Notes under the pieces: generated by a model
The model's input: the letters and a program-made list of their open reading frames with translations, nothing else
Database searches by the model: none
Told to the model about the DNA's origin: nothing
Position numbers and translations under genes: made by a program
Shown here: in pieces, positions 53,499-64,000 of the stretch
How the letters are laid out: every line of letters starts with the position of its first letter
Numbering within the stretch: the stretch's first letter is position 1
Assembly: GCA_963707145.1 (NCBI GenBank)
Contig: CAVPOQ010000001.1
Location: 62,001-126,000, forward strand
Reading direction: 5' to 3'
DNA: 64,000 nt
From: RPQJ01 sp963707145
GTDB lineage: Bacteria; Pseudomonadota; Gammaproteobacteria; Steroidobacterales; Steroidobacteraceae

Positions 53499-53514
53499 CC
53501 CCGCCGAAGCGGGG
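53499..53514 (-). terminator. Probable terminator of the secreted Ig-like protein
   Basis: A 6-bp stem (ccccgc/gcgggg) with a UUCG loop on the minus-strand transcript, followed by ttcctgttt. It lies 34 nt after the stop at 53548. The stem is short and the T tract imperfect. Confidence 0.5.
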
Positions 53515-53547
53515 TGCCGGTGTCGATCAGGTTCATCGAATATCGAG

Positions 53548-55248
53548 TTACGGCGGCAACAGACCCGTGCCCTTCAGCGACACACCGAGCGGCGTCGCCG
53601 TAGCGCTCGTCGCAATGCGCAGCGTCGCCGATTTGCTGCCCGTGACAGTCGGCGTGAACGTCACCCCAATCGTGCAGGAGGCGCCCGCAGCCAGGCTGGC
53701 CGGACAGTCATTCGTCTGCGCGAAGTACTTGGCGCTGGTGCCCGTGAGCGTGATGCCGTCGATCACATAGGCCACCGTCCCTTTGTTCAAGAGGGTCGTG
53801 CTCAGCACGCCGCTGGTGGTGTTGATCACCACGTTTGGAACCTGAGGCTGGTCGGACTGACTGATGCCGCCGGCGTGACCGTCAGCGTCTTCGACTTCGT
53901 GATCCCGTTCGCCGTGGCCGAGATCGTGGCGGTGGTCTTGGCCAGCACGGAGTTCGTCACCACGTCGAACGACTCCGACTGGACGCCCACGGGAACCGAG
54001 ATGTTCGCCGCCTCTGGGTAGGCCGACTCAGGGTTGCTGCTGGCGATGTCCACCATGATCGCCCCCGGACCTGCCTTGCATTCGAGTCTCGCTGTGCCGG
54101 TCACGGGCTGACCGCCCGCGACGCTTGTCGGCGTCAGCGTTATCGAACTCAGGCCCATCCGCCCCACGGTCAGATTCTGAGACCGAGTCGTGCCGCCGAG
54201 CGTTGCGCTCACCGTGCCGCTTTCGCTCTCCCCACCGGACTGGCCGTGACGTCGAATGTCTTCGACGTGGCACCCGGGAGCAACCTCAGCGTGGCGGGGG
54301 TGCTTGCCGACGCCAGCGTGTCGCTGAGAGTGATCGTGACACCTTCAGCGGCGCGGGGCTGGTGAGGGTCACCGTGCCCCTCACGCTCTTGCAGCCCGGG
54401 GTCAGGTCCTTGTAGCGAGAAGCTGAACCGGGCGCAGGCGCGATGGGCGCGCCCGCGGCGGAGACGATGACGAGATCTTCGAAGCCCGGCGCATAGCCGA
54501 GCCCGAGCGACCCGGTGTTGTAGAAATCCACGACGTCCGTGTAAACGCCGGGTGCGAAGCCATAGAAGCCCGAACCGCCCCCGCCGGCTTCGAGGTACCC
54601 AAACAGGTAGTAGGTGCGGCCGACCTGCACGTCCACGACCTGGTCCCACTGCGTCGGCCCGACCGTGGCCTGGTAGGGCGGAAGCAACCCGCCGCTGTAG
54701 AGATCGAGATTGAAAAGCTCGCTCGACCCGGGGTAGTACCCGAAGGACACGCGGTAGGTCCAGTCGTTGCCGCCACTGGGCGTGCCCTGCAGGAACACGC
54801 TGCCGGACAGCCCGGCCAGCACGCGGACCTGCACGATGTCGCCGTTCGCGTGGCCGTTCCCGGCCTGGATCTGGAAACTGTCCAATGCAGTGGCGTTGGC
54901 GGTCGCGAAGGCTGTACCCGCCGAACAAGGATCACAGATCGGATTGAGCCGCACGCTGCCCGGCGCAGAGGCGCGCAGGATGCCGCTACTGGCGCTCGCC
55001 TCCGCGGCCACGTCGGCGGACTGATCGTAATACCCGCCCCAGGTTGGCACCCAGCCGGTCGATACGGATTCCTGCGCATTGCCGATGCCCGGGCCGCCTT
55101 CCTGATAGTTGAAATAGAAGACCCCATGGCTCAAGACGATGCTGGACTCGAACTGCGTCTCCGCACCCGCGCTCGTCGCGAACGACAGGCCGAGTAGACT
55201 GATGATTACAGCGCTCGCGATGAGCGCCCCCGTCGGTCTGGTCTTCAT
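53548..55248 (-). pseudogene. Secreted beta-domain protein with a choice-of-anchor-D (ASH-like) end, three frameshifts
   Basis: The reading frame restarts three times, but joined it gives about 567 residues: signal peptide (MKTRPTGALIASAVIISLLG), a lectin-like beta-sandwich of about 270 residues (FESSIVLSHGVFYFNYQEGG ... YYLFGYLEAGGGGSGFYGFA), Ig-like repeats (GVTITLSDTLASASTPATLR; LSSITLTPTSVAGGQPVTGT) and a final ASH/choice-of-anchor-D domain (CPASLAAGASCTIGVTFTPT). Missing bases at about 54346 (G), 54231 (G in a G run) and 53836 (A in an A run) explain all three breaks. It is probably an intact surface or secreted protein damaged by sequencing error, though decay cannot be excluded. Confidence 0.75.
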
Positions 55249-55841
55249 GAGTCACCCTCCTTAGCACTCAGGGCAGCGTCCGACGCCGTTTCCCCGCTGT
55301 GCGGTTGACGCTACGCCGCGGCCGGCGTCGTTAACATTCGGGGTTGTGGTCGCCGGATAGCGCCGGGCGCAGCTCCCGGGCCGTTGGAGCCATGCGTCGC
55401 TGACCTGGCTCGTCCCGTCAGCCTGTCCCGGACGTAATCTCGCTCCATGATCGACCTCGGCACCCTCGCCGGGCTGCACGAGCACCGCCACGAGCTCGAG
55501 GCCTGCTGCCAGCATTGCGACCGATGGCCCATGCTGCCGCTCGCCGCGATGTTCGCAGCCGGGCAGGGATCGCGACGGGTGCCGCTCACGGTGCGGTGTC
55601 GGGACGGCAGCGAGCTCGGCCGGCCGTAGGCGCGCCCGCCAGTGCGGACGCGCGAGGCCGGCGGGTGGATGGAGCCGCACTAGAAAGGCCCGGTGCGTGG
55701 CCGCGCTCGTGATCCCCGCAACGAATCACCGGCGCAAGATCGACCCGGCATTCCTGCGTCGCCTGTCCGCCCCGGACTTGGCAGCCGGCGCGCGGCCCCT
55801 TAACCTTGCGCCCCCGCCGCGACCACCTCCGGACCCATCCC
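55249..55841. other. Intergenic region with a small ORF
   Basis: About 590 bp between the secreted protein and the UPF0114 gene. Apart from the small Cys-motif ORF at 55447 I see no gene or clear regulatory site. Confidence 0.5.
55447..55629 (+). CDS. Small Cys-motif (zinc-ribbon-like) protein
   Basis: A 60-residue protein: MIDLGTLAGLHEHRHELEAC, CQHCDRWPMLPLAAMFAAGQ, GSRRVPLTVRCRDGSELGRP. The CxxC in CQHC and a single Cys in RCRDG suggest a zinc ribbon that has lost its last Cys (related proteins usually read CRxC). A degenerate second copy lies at 53324. No ribosome site is convincing, so this may also be decaying. Function unknown. Confidence 0.5.
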   Translation: MIDLGTLAGLHEHRHELEACCQHCDRWPMLPLAAMFAAGQGSRRVPLTVRCRDGSELGRP

Positions 55842-56471
55842 ATGTCGAACCTCCCGAAGGCCCCGTCCCTCGGTCCCCTGCCTGCACTCATCTTCAGCTC
55901 GCGATGGCTGCAGTTGCCGCTGTACCTCGGCCTGATCGTCGCGCAGGGCGTGTACGTCTTCCTATTCATCAAGGAGCTCTGGCACCTGATCCACGCGGCG
56001 CCGACCCTCACCGAGCAGAGCATCATGCTGATCGTGCTCGGCCTGATCGACGTGGTGATGATCTCGAACCTGCTCGTGATGGTGATCGTGGGCGGCTACG
56101 AGACCTTCGTCTCCCGGCTGAACCTGGCCGGGCATCCGGACCAGCCCGAGTGGCTGAGCCACGTCAATGCGAGCGTGCTCAAGGTGAAGCTCGCCATGGC
56201 GATCATCGGCATCAGCTCGATCCACCTGCTGAAGACCTTCATCGAGGCGGGCGCGATTGGCGGCCTGCCGCTGTGCAGCTCCCTCGCCGGCATGGAGGCC
56301 ATGCAGGCCCTGGCCGACGCGGGCTCGATCAACAAGGGCTGCACGACGGTGACGGCGACCGGCGTCATGTGGCAGACCATCATCCACAGCGTGTTCATCC
56401 TCTCGGCGCTCGGCATCGCCTGGACCGACCGGCTGATGTCGCAGGGGCCTCGCCCGGCCCCCGTGCACTGA
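55842..56471 (+). CDS. UPF0114-family membrane protein (YqhA-like)
   Basis: A 209-residue inner-membrane protein with four helices. The conserved UPF0114 segments are FSSRWLQLPLYLGLIVAQGV, the ELWHLIH loop, MLIVLGLIDVVMISNLLVMV, and VGGYETFVSRLNLAGHPDQP then EWLSHVNASVLKVKLAMAI. Function is unknown; the family is widespread in Proteobacteria. The ATG at 55842 matches the family start, and 12 upstream residues are rejected. Confidence 0.93.
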   Translation: MSNLPKAPSLGPLPALIFSSRWLQLPLYLGLIVAQGVYVFLFIKELWHLIHAAPTLTEQSIMLIVLGLIDVVMISNLLVMVIVGGYETFVSRLNLAGHPDQPEWLSHVNASVLKVKLAMAIIGISSIHLLKTFIEAGAIGGLPLCSSLAGMEAMQALADAGSINKGCTTVTATGVMWQTIIHSVFILSALGIAWTDRLMSQGPRPAPVH

Positions 56472-56766
56472 TGCCGGGGTAGCGGTCGCCGGCCGGCGCG
56501 GGCGCCGAAGAGCCGCTTTGCTTGGCTGCTGGGGCGGGCGACGGTGAGGATGCGGATCGAGGAGGTCCTCGCACACTGAACAAGCTGCCGAATCATCCGG
56601 GCGCAGCGCCGCCGCTGCGCCGCACCCGACCATGGCACGCTGATCAACTGCAGGTCGCCGCCATCCGCCCGGATCGCGCCCGATATCTGGAACCGGCAAC
56701 TGCTGGCACCCCTATACTTGCGCAGCGCTGGCCGGCGTCCGCGGCGCGCTGAATCGGGGAGAAACG

Positions 56767-57225
56767 ATGAAGACAGCATCGATCCTGGCGACCCTGTTGC
56801 TGCTCGCGTCCTGCGCGGGCACGCCGCCGCTCACGACGCAGGAGCGCCTCGAGCTGTATCGAGCGCACGCCGGGGAACCGGTGCGCAGTTTCCGCTACAA
56901 CGGGCACCTCTGGGGCTGGGCCGCGCTCGGTGATGGCGGACTCGGCCTGTGGACGCGCAGCGACCAGGGCTATCTCATCGAGTTCAGGAACCCCTGCCGG
57001 GACCTCGCCTTCGACGTCACGCTGATGATCTCGAGCCGCGGCGGACAGGTCTTCGCTGGCACCGACAGCATCGTCGTGCGTCGCGCCAGCGGCGGCATCG
57101 GCGGCGTGCGTTGTCGAATCGACACCATCCGCCCGATCGACGCACGGGCGGTCCGCGAGTCGAAGCGGACGTTGCGCGCGGCCGAGCTCGTCGAACGCGA
57201 CCCGGCGGAGCCCGACCCGCCCTGA
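56767..57225 (+). CDS. DUF6491-like lipoprotein
   Basis: A 152-residue lipoprotein (signal ATLLLLASCAG, Cys about residue 16). The mature region has RLELYRAHAGEPVRSFRYNG, LWGWAALGDGGLGLWTRSDQ, YLIEFRNPCRDLAFDVTLMI and CRIDTIRPIDARAVRE, with two cysteines likely to be bonded. This pattern matches DUF6491 proteins of Xanthomonadales and relatives. Function unknown. Confidence 0.75.
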   Translation: MKTASILATLLLLASCAGTPPLTTQERLELYRAHAGEPVRSFRYNGHLWGWAALGDGGLGLWTRSDQGYLIEFRNPCRDLAFDVTLMISSRGGQVFAGTDSIVVRRASGGIGGVRCRIDTIRPIDARAVRESKRTLRAAELVERDPAEPDPP

Positions 57226-57332
57226 GACCGCGGGCCGCGGCTCTCGCGGCGGCCTTGCGGGACCATGCAGCGGGTTGCCGCTGGCGGCCCACCTGCGCCG
57301 GACCGCAGTTCGGCAGCCAGGCCTGCCGCTAG

Positions 57333-58127
57333 TCAGAAACGGACGTCAATGCGCAGGACGGCGCCGCCGCGCGCCGGTTCGGCGCTGAAGGCCAGCCTGG
57401 AATCGGGCCCGACGCCCATGAAGGCTTCGGTGAAGAACGCGGCCATGTAATTGCCGATCGCGACGCCGACCAGCACGTCCGAAGGATAGTGCTTGCCGGC
57501 CTCGACACGCGCCCACGCCGTTCCCGCAGTGATCGCGCCTGTTCCGACGCCCAGTGTGGTGCGCAGTGCCGGCGACATGTCGATGTCCGCCAGGTTGCGC
57601 ACGGTCAACGTGTCGAACACGGCGGCGGTCGATGCGTGACCGGATGGGAAGCTGTCGTCACCTGATCCGTCCGGCCGCTCACGCGAGACGATGGACTTGA
57701 TGCCACTGGTCAAGCCGCTGGTCACCGCGAAAGCGCCGAGCCCGACCGCGGTTCCCTGCGCTTTCGCGACGAACCAGTCGCCGTCCACCTCGCCGCTCGG
57801 CGTCGCGAGCACGCTCGCAGCGTAGACCGCCATCGACGCACCCTCCAGGCCGTCGCTCCAGTCCGCTGCGTTGCTTTCGGAACCGAAGATGGGGGTCGAT
57901 TCACGCGCCCATTCGGAAACATCTTCGTCCCATGAGTCGATCTGCAGTACGGCCGCGCCGGCTAGCGGACCCCAGACCCACGGATTCCTGGCCGCATCGA
58001 GCGCGGCGTTACCGACGCGCTGCCAGCCCGGCGTGATGGTCGCGTTGGCGCCCCAGCGGGAACCGTCCGGAAGAGTCGCGCAACCCGTCAGCAGCAGGCA
58101 GCAGGCAGGCATGGCCAGTGAACGCAA
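57333..58127 (-). CDS. PAP2-family phosphatase, lipoprotein
   Basis: A 264-residue protein with a lipoprotein signal (CCLLLTGCATLP) and the three PAP2 motifs in order: KSIVSRERPDG (KxxxxxxRP), FPSGHAS (PSGH) and AWARVEAGKHYPSDVLVG (RxxxxxHxxxD). Membership of the phosphatidate/undecaprenyl-phosphate phosphatase superfamily is clear; the substrate is probably a lipid phosphate. It is periplasmic or outer-membrane attached, which is unusual for PAP2 enzymes that normally span the inner membrane. Confidence 0.9.
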   Translation of the reverse strand: MRSLAMPACCLLLTGCATLPDGSRWGANATITPGWQRVGNAALDAARNPWVWGPLAGAAVLQIDSWDEDVSEWARESTPIFGSESNAADWSDGLEGASMAVYAASVLATPSGEVDGDWFVAKAQGTAVGLGAFAVTSGLTSGIKSIVSRERPDGSGDDSFPSGHASTAAVFDTLTVRNLADIDMSPALRTTLGVGTGAITAGTAWARVEAGKHYPSDVLVGVAIGNYMAAFFTEAFMGVGPDSRLAFSAEPARGGAVLRIDVRF

Positions 58128-58301
58128 GTGGTGGCTTCCGATGAGTGCGCGCCGCCGCTAGAGGTGGGTGCATTGAAGGCGCCAGTGTAGCGCTCTTGCG
58201 GAGCCTCGACTGCCGTGGCCACCGCTCCACTTCTGCATCTCATCGCGCAGCTGCTCGCGCTGCTGTGTGGCGGACGTCGAGGAGGACTGGCCGGAAAAGA
58301 C

Positions 58302-58323
58302 AAGGCCCCGTTGCCGGGGCCTT
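58302..58323 (-). terminator. Rho-independent terminator after hppA
   Basis: A 9-bp stem (aaggccccg/cggggcctt) with loop ttgc; on the minus strand it is followed by gtcttttcc. It is 75 nt beyond the hppA stop. Confidence 0.75.
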
Positions 58324-58397
58324 GCTCTACTGCAGCGGGAATCCGCACCCGGCCTGCTGGCGGAACTCTCCCGCGTGAGCGGGAGAGCTGAGGGCCA

Positions 58398-60434
<2,037 letters not shown>

Positions 60435-60471
60435 GGCAAACCTCCCAACGAGGGTCGTTCCTGGATCGGAT

Positions 60472-60510
60472 CACGGCCGGGCGGGGCTCTGCGTCCCTTG
60501 CCCGGCCGTG
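60472..60510 (-). promoter_or_regulatory. Intercistronic stem-loop between pfp and hppA
   Basis: A perfect 11-bp stem (cacggccgggc/gcccggccgtg) with a 17-nt loop. On the minus transcript a T5 tract precedes rather than follows it, so it is not a classic terminator. It may be an RNA processing or stability element setting the pfp:hppA ratio. Confidence 0.5.
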
Positions 60511-60525
60511 CAAAAAGGCGCCGGA

Positions 60526-61800
60526 CTATACCACAAAGGTGTTTCTGAGCTTCCGGCGCACGGGCCTGTTTTTCAGCACCACGTACTGCGGCAGCCCGTC
60601 CTTGTATGGCGGGTAGTCCTCGCCCCTGATCAGCGGGGCGAGATAGCGGCGGGCCTTGGCGGTGATGTGGAAGCCGTCCGCGGTGATGTAGTCGCGGGGC
60701 AGCATCTTCTCCACGTTCGCCACCTTCTCGAGCGGTGCGACGCCGATCTTCCAGCGGTAGGGGCGATTCGAGGTGCGCACGATCGCCGGCATCACGGCGT
60801 GATGGCCCTTGAGCGCAAGCTCGACCGCCGCCTTGCCGACCGCGTAGGCCTGCTCGACGTCCACCTTCGAGGCGATGTGACGGGCGGCGCGCTGCAGGTA
60901 GTCCGCGACCGCCCAGTGGTACTTGTAGCCGAGCTTGTCCTTGGCGAGCTGCGCCACCACCGGACCCACGCCGCCGAGCTGCGCGTGGCCGAAGGCGTCG
61001 CGCGTGCCCGCGTCGGCGAGGAACTTGCCATCGGCGTTCCTGACGCCCTCGGAGACCACGATGGCGCAGTAGCCGTACTTCTCCACGCACTCCTTCACCC
61101 TGGCGAGGAACGGCTCCTCGTGGAAGATCATCTCCGGGAACAGGATGATGTGCGGCGCGCCGCCGGCCTTCTCGGCGGCGAGGCCACCGGCGGCAGCGAT
61201 CCAGCCCGCATGCCGGCCCATGACCTCCAGCACGAACACCTTCGTCGAGGTGCGGGCCATCGAGGCCACGTCGAAGCCCGCTTCGCGGATCGAGACCGCG
61301 ACGTACTTGGCCACCGAGCCGAAGCCCGGGCAGCAGTCGGTGATCGGCAGGTCGTTGTCCACGGTCTTGGGCACGTGGATGGCGGTGAGCGGGTAGCCGA
61401 GTTTCTCCGCGAGCTGCGAGACCTTGAGGCAGGTATCGGCCGAGTCGCCGCCGCCGTTGTAGAAGAAATAGCCGATGTCGTGCGCCTTGAAGACCTCGAT
61501 CAGGCGCTCGTACTGCGCCGGGTTGTCCTCGTATTTCTTCAGCTTGTAGCGCGCCGAGCCGAATGCGCCCGCCGGCGTATGGCGCAGCGCACGGATGTCT
61601 GCGGCACTCTCGACGCTGGTGTCGATCAGGTCCTCGGTGAGCGCGCCGAGGATGCCGTGGCGGCCGGCATAGAGCTTGCCGATCCGTCCCCGGTGCTTGC
61701 GGCAGGTCTCGATGACGCCGCAGGCGGAGGCGTTGATGACGGCGGTGACGCCGCCGGACTGGGCATAGAACGCGTTGCGCGGCGCGGCTTTCGGCTTCAT
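60526..61800 (-). CDS. pfp: Pyrophosphate-dependent 6-phosphofructokinase
   Basis: A 424-residue glycolytic/gluconeogenic enzyme that uses PPi instead of ATP to interconvert fructose-6-phosphate and fructose-1,6-bisphosphate. It shows FYAQSGGVTAVINASACGVI at the start, YNGGGDSADTCLKVSQLAEK (the GGDS-type phosphoryl-binding motif with Asp), HVPKTVDNDLPITDCCPGFG (PKTxDND, diagnostic of PPi-type), and MGRHAGWIAAAGGLAAEKAG. ATG 61800 is the family start. The next gene is hppA: the two enzymes tie glycolytic flux to pyrophosphate and to the proton gradient. Confidence 0.94.
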   Translation of the reverse strand: MKPKAAPRNAFYAQSGGVTAVINASACGVIETCRKHRGRIGKLYAGRHGILGALTEDLIDTSVESAADIRALRHTPAGAFGSARYKLKKYEDNPAQYERLIEVFKAHDIGYFFYNGGGDSADTCLKVSQLAEKLGYPLTAIHVPKTVDNDLPITDCCPGFGSVAKYVAVSIREAGFDVASMARTSTKVFVLEVMGRHAGWIAAAGGLAAEKAGGAPHIILFPEMIFHEEPFLARVKECVEKYGYCAIVVSEGVRNADGKFLADAGTRDAFGHAQLGGVGPVVAQLAKDKLGYKYHWAVADYLQRAARHIASKVDVEQAYAVGKAAVELALKGHHAVMPAIVRTSNRPYRWKIGVAPLEKVANVEKMLPRDYITADGFHITAKARRYLAPLIRGEDYPPYKDGLPQYVVLKNRPVRRKLRNTFVV

Positions 61801-62049
61801 GCGTGCTCCGGAAAAAGTGTCTGTATATCGGGCACTTACGGCGTGCCTGTTGCGGGCTAGCATACCCGATGAGAGCCGTCGTGGCCGTCAGGGAAAATCC
61901 GCGCGGCACTCCCGCCGCCGGGCCCCGATGCCGCCCGTGTCGGCGCTGCGCGAGCGGACGGGGGCCTGTGCTCCAGATATTCCCGATTGGCGCGCCGGGC
62001 ACTTTTGGGTAGGGTTCCGGCCTCCCGACCGCTCCCCGGACGACCCAAC

Positions 62050-62706
62050 ATGAGATTCGTACTGCTCGGCGCCCCCGGTTCAGGCAAGGGCACGCAGGCG
62101 CAGCGTCTGCGCGACGACAAGGGCATCCCGCAGGTCTCCTCCGGGGACCTGCTGCGCGACGCGGTGGCCCGCGGCACGGAACTCGGACTGCGGGCCAAGG
62201 CGGCCATGGATGCGGGCGAACTCGTGTCCGACGCGATCGTGCTCGGTCTGATCCGCGAGCGGCTCGGCAGGCCGGACGCCGCGAAGGGCTTCATCCTCGA
62301 CGGCTATCCGCGCAACGTCGCCCAGGCCGGGGCGCTCGACACACTGCTCGCGGACATCGGCCAGCCGATCGACGCGGTCGTGCTGATGGACGTGGACGCC
62401 GGGGCGCTGTTGCAGCGCCTGACGGGCCGGCGCAGCTGCCCGAAGTGCGGCAAGGTCTTCAACGTCTTCTCCTCGCCGTCGCCACTCGGCGATCGCTGCG
62501 ACAACCACCCGGGCGAGGTCGCCCCGCAGCTCGTGCACCGCGCCGACGACCGCGAGGACGTGATTGGCAACCGCCTCAAGGTCTACGAGGCACAGACCCG
62601 GCCCCTGGTGGAGCATTACCGCGGGCGGGGATTGCTCAAGGTCGTGAACGCGGACCAGCCGGTCGAACGCGTCTACGCGGAGTTCCTGCGCGCGGCCGGC
62701 GGCTGA
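62050..62706 (+). CDS. adk: Adenylate kinase with a zinc-type LID
   Basis: A 218-residue enzyme for 2 ADP = ATP + AMP. P-loop GAPGSGKGTQAQRLR, AMP-binding SSGDLLRDAVARGTELG and GFILDGYPRNVAQA are all present. The LID carries C130-x2-C133 ... C150-x2-H153, a probable zinc site. Zinc LIDs are best known in Gram-positive bacteria and some Proteobacteria; most enteric enzymes lack them. It is divergent from pfp, with 249 nt of shared regulatory DNA in between. ATG 62050 is the normal start. Confidence 0.95.
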   Translation: MRFVLLGAPGSGKGTQAQRLRDDKGIPQVSSGDLLRDAVARGTELGLRAKAAMDAGELVSDAIVLGLIRERLGRPDAAKGFILDGYPRNVAQAGALDTLLADIGQPIDAVVLMDVDAGALLQRLTGRRSCPKCGKVFNVFSSPSPLGDRCDNHPGEVAPQLVHRADDREDVIGNRLKVYEAQTRPLVEHYRGRGLLKVVNADQPVERVYAEFLRAAGG

Positions 62707-62751
62707 GACGGCTCGCACCGGCTTCGACAAGCCGGCGGGTGGTCCTGCCGA

Positions 62752-63885
62752 TCAGTCCAGCAGCGAGAGCAGCGATTCGCCGATCACGTCGCGGCGCCAC
62801 CCGCCCAGCAGCGCGGAGGCCTCCCGTGGACCGAGCACCAGCGACTCGACGTCGCGGCGGGTGGCGAGCACCTCGGGACTGATCTCGAGCGTGCCGGCGA
62901 CATCGCGTACGCGCTGCTGCAACTGACCGATTAGGCGCGTCTGCCCGGGCGTCGGTCGCGACGGCGGGGGCGACGGCGGGGCGTCGCCGGCGCCGGCGCG
63001 GGCCGTGACGATGAGCGACAGCAGTTCTTCGCCGCGCTTGCGGATCACGGCGGGCGGCAGCGCGCGCACCTGCTCGAGGTCGGTCGTCGTCGCCGGAGCG
63101 AGCGTCGCGAGCGCGTACAGCGCCTCGTCCGAGAGGATCCAGCCGCGCGGCTTGTCCGACGCGATCGCGCGCCGCTCGCGCCAGTCCGCGAGCGCACGAG
63201 CGACTGCCTGTTCCGCCGGCTGCAGGCGGCCAAATCCCTTGAGCCTGCGCCACGCATCGGCGGGCTCGGTGCGGTACAGCGCGGGGTCGTCGAGCGCCGC
63301 GCATTCCTCGGCATGCCAGGGTGCGCGACCGCGTGCCTCGAGGTCCGCGGCAAGGTCGGTGTGCAGCGTCAGCAGGTGGTGCACGTCGTCGGCAGCATAG
63401 GCGAGCTGTGCCGGAGTCAGCGGACGACGCGACCAGTCGGTGCGCGTCTGGCCCTTGTCGATCGAGTGACCCAGTCGTCGCGCCACGAGTTCCGCGTAGC
63501 CCGCCTGTGGCGGCAGGCCGAGCAGCGCGGCGGCCACCTGCGTGTCGAACACCGGCCCCGGCACCGAGCCGCCCGCGAGCAGCAGCACCTCGAGGTCCTG
63601 CCGTGCCGCGTGCAGGATCTTCGGTCGCGCGCGGTCGCAGAGCAGCGCGAGCAGCGGCGCGAGATCGATGCCCGTCAGCGGGTCCACCAGGTAGCAGTCG
63701 GCGTCGCTCGCGACCTGCACCAGGCACAACTGCGGGCGATAGGTGCTCTCGCGCATGAACTCCGTGTCCACCGCGAGCCGCGTCGCGCCGTGCAGGCGGA
63801 ACACGGCCGATTCGAGTTCTGAGGAAGTGGTCACCAGCGTGGCGTCGCGCATTCGTGGAGGCACCTGCGTGTAGAATCGCGCCAC
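62752..63885 (-). CDS. rnd: Ribonuclease D
   Basis: A 377-residue 3'-5' exoribonuclease for tRNA and structured-RNA trimming. The DEDDy catalytic site is complete: VDTEFMREST, KILHAARQDLEVLLLAGG and LAYAADDVHHLLTL. The HRDC-type region follows (ADWRERRAIASDKPRGWILS). ATG 63885 is used; ATG 63852 (MRDATL) is an alternative start. It converges with adk, with 45 nt between the stops. Confidence 0.93.
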   Translation of the reverse strand: MARFYTQVPPRMRDATLVTTSSELESAVFRLHGATRLAVDTEFMRESTYRPQLCLVQVASDADCYLVDPLTGIDLAPLLALLCDRARPKILHAARQDLEVLLLAGGSVPGPVFDTQVAAALLGLPPQAGYAELVARRLGHSIDKGQTRTDWSRRPLTPAQLAYAADDVHHLLTLHTDLAADLEARGRAPWHAEECAALDDPALYRTEPADAWRRLKGFGRLQPAEQAVARALADWRERRAIASDKPRGWILSDEALYALATLAPATTTDLEQVRALPPAVIRKRGEELLSLIVTARAGAGDAPPSPPPSRPTPGQTRLIGQLQQRVRDVAGTLEISPEVLATRRDVESLVLGPREASALLGGWRRDVIGESLLSLLD

Positions 63886-63906
63886 CCACGGCGCCGCGGT
63901 CGAGAC

Positions 63907-64000
63907 GTGCAGCAGTTTCTCAGGATCTTCCTCGACATCGTACTCTGGCGCCGCGGCCCGCAGGACCTGCCGGCCTCGCGGCTGCTGCTCGCGCTTTCCA
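63907..64000 (+). CDS. Start of a membrane protein, truncated by the window edge
   Basis: The first 31 codons from GTG 63907 read MQQFLRIFLDIVLWRRGPQD followed by LPASRLLLALS, then the window ends. It is divergent from rnd. The short hydrophobic helix and the conserved-looking RRGPQDLPAS loop suggest a small membrane protein family that often neighbours rnd; the family is not certain. Confidence 0.55.
   Translation, partial: MQQFLRIFLDIVLWRRGPQDLPASRLLLALS

Larger units (their letters stand above)
52904..53547. other. Intergenic region with a gene relic
   Basis: About 640 bp. It contains a degenerate copy of a small zinc-ribbon-like gene (53324-53415) and a UUCG-loop hairpin at 53499-53514. 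I see no intact gene or RNA. Confidence 0.6.

Overview
The window is very GC-rich, densely coded bacterial chromosome with no rRNA, tRNA, CRISPR array, insertion sequence or phage module that I can see. The gene set (FadL-type porin, MATE pump, PspC/PadR pair, Anbu protease, ribonuclease D, K+-independent membrane pyrophosphatase next to PPi-dependent phosphofructokinase) points to a Proteobacterium, most likely a soil or sediment Gammaproteobacterium of the Xanthomonadales/Nevskiales/Steroidobacterales type. This placement is inference.

Layout. (1) 0.1-11.4 kb is a stress and envelope cluster: a Crp/Fnr regulator, truncated BON lipoprotein, three CsbD-family proteins, glycine-zipper protein, small membrane proteins, cardiolipin synthase, phasin, DUF3309, an M15-like periplasmic protein, a CBS-domain protein coupled to a bacterial caleosin, a collagen-like lipoprotein and a PQQ sugar dehydrogenase. 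A shared 14-bp palindrome (GTNCG-N4-CGNAC) lies upstream of eight of its transcription units, including the regulator, so I read it as a local regulon. (2) 11.5-20.4 kb: a fatty-acid-hydroxylase/sterol-desaturase protein overlapping a giant cyclic beta-1,2-glucan synthase. (3) 20.6-24.9 kb: Anbu proteasome-like protease with its transglutaminase partner, an alpha/beta hydrolase, an orphan encapsulin-type ferritin, a cupin and a second Crp/Fnr regulator. (4) 25.2-33.6 kb: DEAD-box helicase, MATE transporter, FadL porin, an EreA-like protein, and an operon of a Tat-exported protein, an ECF sigma factor and a putative anti-sigma factor. (5) 33.9-39.7 kb: a Cys-motif protein with an MNIO (DUF692) enzyme fused to a partner-like domain, then a TIR-TM-WD40 protein and a DsbA-like thioredoxin; this is the best candidate for an undescribed system. 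(6) 39.8-52.9 kb: an injection-system-like orphan, SDR, S9 peptidase, TfoX-like protein, TolB/TPR protein, FN3-PQQ dehydrogenase-cytochrome c fusion, a rhodanese relic/PspC/PadR operon, and hydrolases. (7) 53.5-64 kb: a broken secreted Ig-like protein, UPF0114, a DUF6491-like lipoprotein, PAP2 phosphatase, pyrophosphatase (hppA), PPi-phosphofructokinase (pfp), adenylate kinase (adk), ribonuclease D (rnd) and the start of a membrane protein.

Several otherwise good genes are broken by single-base indels, nearly all in homopolymer runs (e.g. near 22658, 40745, 41029, 47424, 53836, 54231, 54346). This looks more like residual sequencing or assembly error than gene decay. I annotate those loci as whole genes with the break noted. 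Protein families were recognised by eye from motifs; no database search was possible.
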